A DNA stretch of 64,000 bases from Dendrophyllia cribrosa (taxonomy: Eukaryota > Cnidaria > Anthozoa > Scleractinia > Dendrophylliidae): assembly GCA_024195265.1 (NCBI GenBank), contig JAJLRJ010000004.1:981125-1045124 (forward strand). The letters are read 5' to 3'. Under the pieces are notes generated by a model, which was given only the letters and a program-made list of their open reading frames with translations, was not told the origin of the DNA and made no database searches. This document shows, piece after piece, positions 57,501 through 64,000 of this stretch. A program made the position numbers and the translations under genes. Numbering within the stretch: position 1 is the stretch's first letter; each line of letters starts with the position of its first letter.

Positions 57501-60500
57501 TTGCGTTGCTACACCTGTTATTTTGGTGTGCCGACTACCCAGATCAATTTGGAGCCACTGGTTGTTATCATTTGTTTTAGCTGCCCAAGCGCCTGCTTTG
57601 TTTCCATCTGTTTTGAAATGCAGTCTTCCGTGATTGGCCGCATGCTTTTGCTTGGGATCAAACTCTGAAGAGGCACTGATTTGTGCATCAGAGATGTGAC
57701 CGTTTTCCATGCCCAGGGCATTTTGACATTCTAAATGTTTTAAATAAACAGCGTTTACTGTGACTTTATAAATTTCTACCAGACTGTCCGGCTCCTTTAA
57801 TTCGAGAATCGATCTTACATTTTGGGTTTAATGATTATCCGTGTAAAATTATGTGTTGTGGTGTTTGTCCGCGACTTTGCTATTAGCGCATCTTCTACGT
57901 CGTAGTGAAGGGTCACAAACAATACTTTTTATCAGTATTAATTTTATTATAGAAGCAGTACGTAATACTAATAATACGGAAAGGGACTCTTATGTAGACC
58001 GTCATGGCGTTTATCAGTATCTGTTACGTTAAACAAAGAAGGGCAAGTAACGGAAACTTACGGTGATTTCGCTGTTTTCTGGCTCAAATGATGAAATATT
58101 GGACTAAATACATTGGCTCATACATAAATAATCCCGGAACACCGAGAGGAAAAAAATCAAGTGATACCTTAAAGGCGGGAGAACAAACCATATTCAGTTT
58201 TTAAACTGTTTCACCAAGACACAATTGCAAGAAATTAAAAGTCAAAGACTGTTAACACAAATGGTCCATTATATATTGTTAGGTTTCCATTGATGAAAAT
58301 GTGTTTTATGTGACATTTACCTTTAAATGCAACACAAGGTTCGAATTCTAGAGTGAATGAGAACATGAAATCCTTCTGCGTTACCTTGACAACCATAGAG
58401 CTCCACCCTCATTGACAACCCCTGATACCAAGTCACTGGTCGGAAACGGATGTAACGTGCCCTGATTGGTGTGCTCAAGTTATGGCGAACAACAGTATCA
58501 CTGTCCTCGTTTCCATCAAATTCCTTAATCGATAAAACGGACAATTTTTGCGGCAGTTAGTGAGGTTAACATTCAAACGAGAAGTAACCTCTAGGCTTAC
58601 CCGCACCAAAATGGTAACTGACCAACAATAAAGGATTTTGGAAGGTTCACGTAGTACCCCATCGCAACAGCAAGGTTTTAGGTAATGTATTAAGCACGCG
58701 GAAGAGTGTTTTATCAAGATATCGAAACGCCGAAAAGTGGGTTGAAAAACGAGGCGCAGCCGGGTATTTTTAACTCACTTTGAGGTGTTGGATACCTAAT
58801 GAAACATTCTTTCGAGTGAAAACTTTAGGAAACTTAGAAATAAGCGCTTTTCCTCGAATAAGCGCCCCTCTCGCTTTTTTGTCCTCGGCAAGTACTGAGA
58901 CAACAAAGGTTGTATTGTGTTTATCTCTTGTAGTCTTGTTATTTTTTTTGATAATCTTGACATTTTGATAAATCTCCATAAACTGAATATTGCATAATTT
59001 AGGAGAAAAATGTGTTCTCGTGTTCTTTTTTTAAGTTTGCTAGCAATTTTGATAATTTGTTATACATAAATGTTTTTCATTCATGAGCAATAATAGGAAA
59101 GAAAAGGATGTTAAGCAATACTTCGATTAAGGAAATATACAGTTGCACCGGGGATATCAAATAAATGATAATGGAGCTTTCTGATAAAAAAATGACAGAA
59201 TTAACTTTCTCTTGTCACAAATGCACAGCTGAAAGAGGTGGTGGTTTCTTTCAGGTCTCCTCGCCATTCACTTTTTTCTCTAATCCTTTATTATTTTCAT
59301 CTTGCTCTGTAACATGTTGTATATATGGCAAATAAAGAATGAATGAATGAATGAAAGTGGTATTAACGGGGTGAATGAAGGCCAACTTCTTATACTTAAC
59401 CTTGTCCTTGGTTTCCCCTGATTCTCTATAGTACTTGCAGTTGATATTTCTTTCATCGCAGTTTCCTTCATAGTCACTGTACTGCAACTTGTACTTAGTT
59501 ACCCACTGAAGCTCCCCATTTCTTCCTTGTGTTGCTACACCTGTTACTATTGTAAGCATGCTTCCCAGATCAATCTGAAGCCACTGATTGGTATCGTGCA
59601 CTCCAGCGGACCAAGCTCCTGCTATGCCTGAAACTGCTTGGAAATGTAGTCTTCCCTGAAAGGCGGCGTGACTGGCATCGTATTCTGTAGACGCACTGAT
59701 TTGTCCATCAGAAATGTTACCGTTTTCCATACCCAGGGCATCTTGGCATTCTAAAATATATAGACGCAGCATTTTGCATATTTAATCCTACGTACAATAG
59801 TCTCTAAAGCACATCCGTGAGGCGATATGCAATATGCAATATGCAATGTACAGTGTGGCTTGCTATTCGATATATCAGTATATCACACGATAGCATAAGA
59901 ACAATAAAGCTTACGGTTTAGAAAATGAAAAAAAAAGAAAAACAATTACAGCGAAATCTTCTAAAGTTTTCTACTAAGGACATACACAATTTCTTTTCTT
60001 GTTTTTGCATTCTCCAAGCACTTATGTATTATTTTAAACTTTTTACTGAACTTTACAGCTCTTAATACCATCTAGAACAAATCCAGGCTTGCATTTACAT
60101 TTGTATGAATTATGCACATCCTTTTTTAGTTTTTCTCCGTTGCTATAAATAAGGTTTAGTACGCATTCTTGTTGACAGAATCTTTAAGATCAATGATACT
60201 TGGGCAAAACCTCAAAACCTCAACGAGCTTTTTGTTATGTTAGAAAATAATATCTTTCTTACCTACCTGCTACAAAAACTTTTAAAATTCTACCTAGACA
60301 GAGCTAACACCACTGGTTTTTCTTCAGAAACAAGCAATGTTGTAATTGTGTTTCTTCCCTCCACTTTTTCAAGTTGTCCTTTATCGGTCCCTTTCAACGG
60401 TTTTGCAACAATCTTGACATCAAACTATAGTCTTAAGTTCACGAAAAGTTAATAGCTTTTTTGTTGCTAAGTATCCCGTCCCCAGACCACTCCGGTTCAC

Positions 60501-62226
60501 GATAGTTTCAGCAATCGTAGCGACGAAATCGGACTTTGTTACCAATAACATGCAACATAGGATTTTTCGCGGTGAGCACTAATATATGCATCTTGGAATG
60601 TGGTTCGTAAAGAAACTGCGACCAACTTTCTCCCCGCTTTCAAAACTAACCTTTACATATAGAGCTGTCATTAGTAAACCCAGGATCGCAATCGCAACGG
60701 AATGAACCAGGCACATTAACGCATTTCGAGTTTGGCGGACAGTTGTGCAATCTGCCGGATTCACATTCATCAATATCTGTTAAGAAATAGAAACTATAGT
60801 ATTTAGAATAAAAACAGAAATATGCCTAATAATGTCTCAAAGAAAGCTAAGAAAGAAAACTCACCACAGCTGAATGGCTGATTATAAACTAGATGTTATG
60901 TAATGTAACGTGTGTTTTGCTTTCAATACTGACCTTTGCATACAGCACCGTCTTTAATAAACCCAGAAAGGCAATCACAACGGAATGAACCAGGCTCATT
61001 CATACATTTCATGCCAAGTGTACAGTTGTACCTGTCGAGATGGCATTCGTCTATATCTGTAACAATTAAAAAAGAATAGTTGAGAACTAACGAAAACATA
61101 AAAATCAACCAAGTAATAGTAGATGACTTTCTACGGCATAAACTGTTAATTATTATACAATAATCGTTTTCGTTGGGAATTTTAGCATATAAACGTTCAA
61201 CGAACTAAGTTACTGGGTAACATCTGTAACATACCATGCAGGGCAAACTAGCGCTGCGTTTAACAGAAAGGATTGAGTCAATCTACGAAGAAATTAATTC
61301 TTTGGTTAGCTATTGGGCAATTTCTTAATGAGCTGTTGAGGATGTAAGTTCTACCATGATTTAAAGTAACATTTATGGCGCTTTCATTGGATACTTTGAA
61401 TAAGGTATTTAGCGGTAGCTTTTCTTCGAATTGCAATGGAAGATTATAAATGGCTGTAAGAACAATCAACCAAACAAATAAACGGTTGATGGGGAAGTAT
61501 GTGAATGTGCATTTTTGTTTATTATATTGTAGAATTAATTTGATGTGATTTTGCATCTTTTTAGGCTAATGTATTTAGAAAGACCATCAGTTATTGGTTA
61601 TGGCTTCTCTAATTTACCTTTACATTCATTTCCTTTATATTCATATCCATCACGACATTTACATCTGTAACCTTTGTCTGTGAATCCTACTTGACACAGG
61701 TTATTCACTCCTGGGCAAAGGTCTCCGTGAAGGTGACAAGCATTCTGAATGTGACAGCAATGCGCCAGTAAATAACAAAATAGAAATCATGAATGAAAAT
61801 ATATTTTTAGTCGTACCTCCCTGAGCGACTACCTCACCTTTTATTGTCTCCCGCGACCATTTTAAACACTGATATTTCCTTTAATTTTCGAATTTACTTG
61901 ACGTCCATCTAGCGTCAGAGCTTAATACATGGTATTAAGCTGGGCTTGTGCCATTTTGTGTGTAAGCATAATAACTCGCCTCGATTTATTACTTTTTCCA
62001 ATTCTATTTCGGTATCAGGATAAATTATTGTTATGACTCAGGAAACAAAACAATGTTCAAAACAATCTCTTCCTTTTTCAAATTTAGGTGTTTTTTTTCT
62101 CTAAACCTCCCAAGAGACCATATTCATGCTTTATATTTTTGAGTGGAACGATTAAAAAGTTCTTATCATTCACTTCTTCGACATTATTATTGTCATCATC
62201 ACCATCATCACCATCATCATCATCCC

Positions 62227-62267
<41 letters not shown>

Positions 62268-62292
62268 CCATCATGACCATCATCATCACCAC

Positions 62293-62346
<54 letters not shown>

Positions 62347-62362
62347 CATCACCACCATCATC

Positions 62363-62394
<32 letters not shown>

Positions 62395-62440
62395 CATCTT
62401 CATCATCACCACCAATATCATCATCATCATCATCATCACC

Positions 62441-62472
<32 letters not shown>

Positions 62473-62851
62473 CTTCATCATCATTAACATCAATAACACC
62501 ATTATCATCAACACCACCCTTACCATCACCATCATCATCATCAATAACAACAACAACAACAACAATCTTTATTGTGCTCTTAACACAAAAGTGCAGAATC
62601 ATTAAAAAGAAACAACTGTGAAAGAAAAAGAGCACAGCCACTCAGAAATAGCAAAAGCTAATCGCGCTGAGTGGCTCATCACCATTATCATTACCTTCAT
62701 CATCATCATCATCGTCGTCATCACCGTCGTTGTTATCATTATCATCATTATTATCATCATCATCAACATCATCATCTTCACCATCATCATTATCATTATC
62801 ATCTATACTATTATCATCGTCATTATCATCTTCACCATGAAAATCCCCACC

Positions 62852-62889
<38 letters not shown>

Positions 62890-63770
62890 TATCATTATCG
62901 TCGTCGTCATCACTGTCGTTGTTATCATTATCATCATGATCATCACCATCACCATCACCTTCACCATCACCATCACCTTCACCATCACCATCACCATCAC
63001 CATCACCATCACCATCACCATCACCATCACCATCACCATCACCATCACCATCACCATCACCATCACCATCACCATCACCTTCACCTTCACCATCACCTTC
63101 ACCATCACCATCACTATCACCATCACCTTCACCATCACCATCACCTTCACCATCACCATCACCTTCACCTTCACCATCACTTCACCATCACCATCACCTT
63201 CACCTTCACCTTCACCATCACCATCACCATCACTATCACCATCACCTTCACCTTCACCATCACTATCACCATCACCTTCACCATCACCATCACCATCACC
63301 TTCACCTTCACCTTCACCATCATTATAATGGTCATCATCATGATCGTCATCATCATCATTGTCGTCATCATCATCGTCTTAGTTATCACCATCGTCATAA
63401 CCATCATCATCATCATGGACATGCATGTACTTATCATCGACCTCGTCTTACCCAGTGTCTTATTGGCGTTGTATGATTTAAAGATGTAAAGTAACATGCA
63501 ATACCTCAATAGCATAGTGAGTGTAGCTCCTCTTTTTTTTCAGAACAGACTGCGAAGAGCTTTCTTCGGTAGCATTGTTTAATTCGCATGTGTGTCCTCC
63601 CTCTTCGGCGGGTCCAACATTGATGGACACACAGTTTGGCTCCAAATAACACTCCACACGGCAGCTACCTTCATTGGCCACCTTTTCAGTCCTTATCATA
63701 TGATCTGGAAGCGCTTTGTCCGGTATCGGTTCTTTAAATATTATGAAGCGGTTGGATTCTGTCGCAAAAA
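54561..63770 (-). CDS. Secreted multidomain protein: PAN, three EGF, two F5/8C (discoidin) domains; 5' end outside window
   Basis: Exons on the minus strand, N to C: 63770-63505 PAN/apple-like ([36 protein letters not shown]); 61744-61618 EGF; 61056-60934 and 60776-60651 calcium-binding EGF domains (both start DIDEC); 59750-59401 plus 58523-58385 discoidin 1 ([10 protein letters not shown] .. WLQIDLG .. [18 protein letters not shown]); 57730-57390 plus 57150-57012 discoidin 2; 55021-54561 a C-terminal domain ([14 protein letters not shown] .. [19 protein letters not shown] .. ADVFAWY) ending in TGA. Splice sites are AG/GT. Likely an extracellular adhesion or matrix protein; discoidin and EGF domains bind cell-surface glycans and proteins. 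The two discoidin units share the same split, so they arose by duplication. The signal peptide must lie beyond 64000. Confidence 0.87.
56118..56242. repeat. Perfect-hairpin MITE
   Basis: Arms beginning GGGGTCAATTTAAT and running through CTTTTACAAGTGTAATTTAC pair along almost the whole 125 bp. Intronic. Confidence 0.8.
56546..56837. repeat. Inverted-repeat MITE
   Basis: The left arm (GTTTCGAGAAAGGTTAACG.. GTGCACGCGACAATCC) and the complement of the right arm (GTTTCGAGAAAGGTTGTCGG..) match over about 60 bp. No coding content. Confidence 0.7.
62190..62545. repeat. (ATC/ACC)n microsatellite, first block
   Basis: Mostly CAT/CAC triplets. It generates long artefactual frames of poly-His, poly-Ile/Thr, poly-Asp or poly-Met on the two strands. 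Lies in the intron between the PAN and first EGF exon. Confidence 0.95.
62690..63420. repeat. (CATCAC)n and related microsatellite, second block
   Basis: Hexanucleotide CATCAC/CTTCAC array with interspersed TCGTCG and TTATCA units, the same intron as the previous block. A non-repetitive 140 bp separates the two. Confidence 0.95.
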
Positions 63771-64000
63771 CTGCAGATAAATCAGAACGAATTTTAGCGT
63801 GTTTTGTTTTGGTAAACAAGGCACTGGAACATAATTTTTATGCAAGGAAAGCATTGTTATCACCATTTTAATTAATTTCAAGTCCGCGGTCTGAATCACG
63901 ATAAGAAATAGAAATACATGTTGTGTAGTTGAGAGTGCCCAATAATATTGTGTCACTTTATTTGTTGTCACCCGCATTATTATTTGTCAGAGTTGTGTAA

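Noticed and set aside
62084..63515. Long frames of poly-His, poly-Ile/Thr, poly-Met/Val and poly-Asp
   Set aside because: Artefacts of the (ATC/ACC)n simple repeats on both strands.

Overview
The window is animal nuclear DNA, most likely from an anthozoan cnidarian (a stony coral or close relative). The host genes are intron-rich, metazoan-type genes: SZRD1, ACOT7, rhodopsin-family GPCRs, and a PAN/EGF/discoidin secreted protein. The introns and spacers are packed with small inverted-repeat transposons, microsatellites and minisatellites. No bacterial-style operons are present outside one viral element. The species call is inference; I could not search a database.

Layout. 1-3.9 kb: no gene recognised. 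3.9-10.1 kb (minus): six coding exons of a SUZ/SZRD1-like RNA-binding protein, head-to-head with ACOT7 across about 85 bp. 10.2-35.9 kb (plus): an ACOT7-type acyl-CoA thioesterase in four exons. Its last intron (about 21.6 kb) holds several MITEs and, at 17126-34296, a complete Polinton/Maverick (adintovirus-like) element. 37.2-38.4 kb (minus) and 41.2-42.3 kb (plus): two related intronless GPCR genes facing away from each other. 43.95-49.64 kb: an Ngaro-type tyrosine-recombinase retrotransposon with full split direct repeats. 49.9-54.4 kb: a 104-bp tandem array, an 8-bp-TSD DNA transposon carrying a helicase-like fragment, a LINE fragment and a MITE. 54.6-63.8 kb (minus): the 3' part of a secreted PAN-EGF-EGF-EGF-F5/8C-F5/8C gene, with a roughly 1.2 kb ATC/ACC simple repeat in one intron.

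The Polinton is the prize. It has a 6-bp target duplication (GGCAAG) and matching terminal inverted repeats. It encodes protein-primed PolB, a DDE integrase with chromodomain, packaging ATPase, double-jelly-roll major capsid, penton-like minor capsid, adenain-like protease, a phospholipase A2 protein, a VLTF3-like factor, a collagen/fibre-like protein, and several small proteins. A minus-strand block (2TM protein, unknown, fibre, ATPase) and a plus-strand morphogenesis/replication block diverge from a spacer with 12-bp iterons.

The main discovery is in how the plus block appears to be read. The integrase and the protease have no AUG before their catalytic domains, and each lies in a shifted frame behind a structural gene. 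The zinc-ribbon to PLA2 junction carries an in-phase G GGA AAC. The PLA2 to integrase junction carries an in-phase A AAA AAC, followed after 5 nt by an 8-bp stem and a 7-bp pseudoknot-forming pairing. The capsid-accessory to protease junction carries a 12-A run and an A AAA AAC. All are -1 shifts. This looks like retrovirus-style gag-pro-pol frameshifting used by a double-stranded DNA virus/transposon to make its protease and integrase. Indels in A-rich runs are the alternative; yet the long ORFs contain no frameshift, and the shifts sit only at gene junctions.
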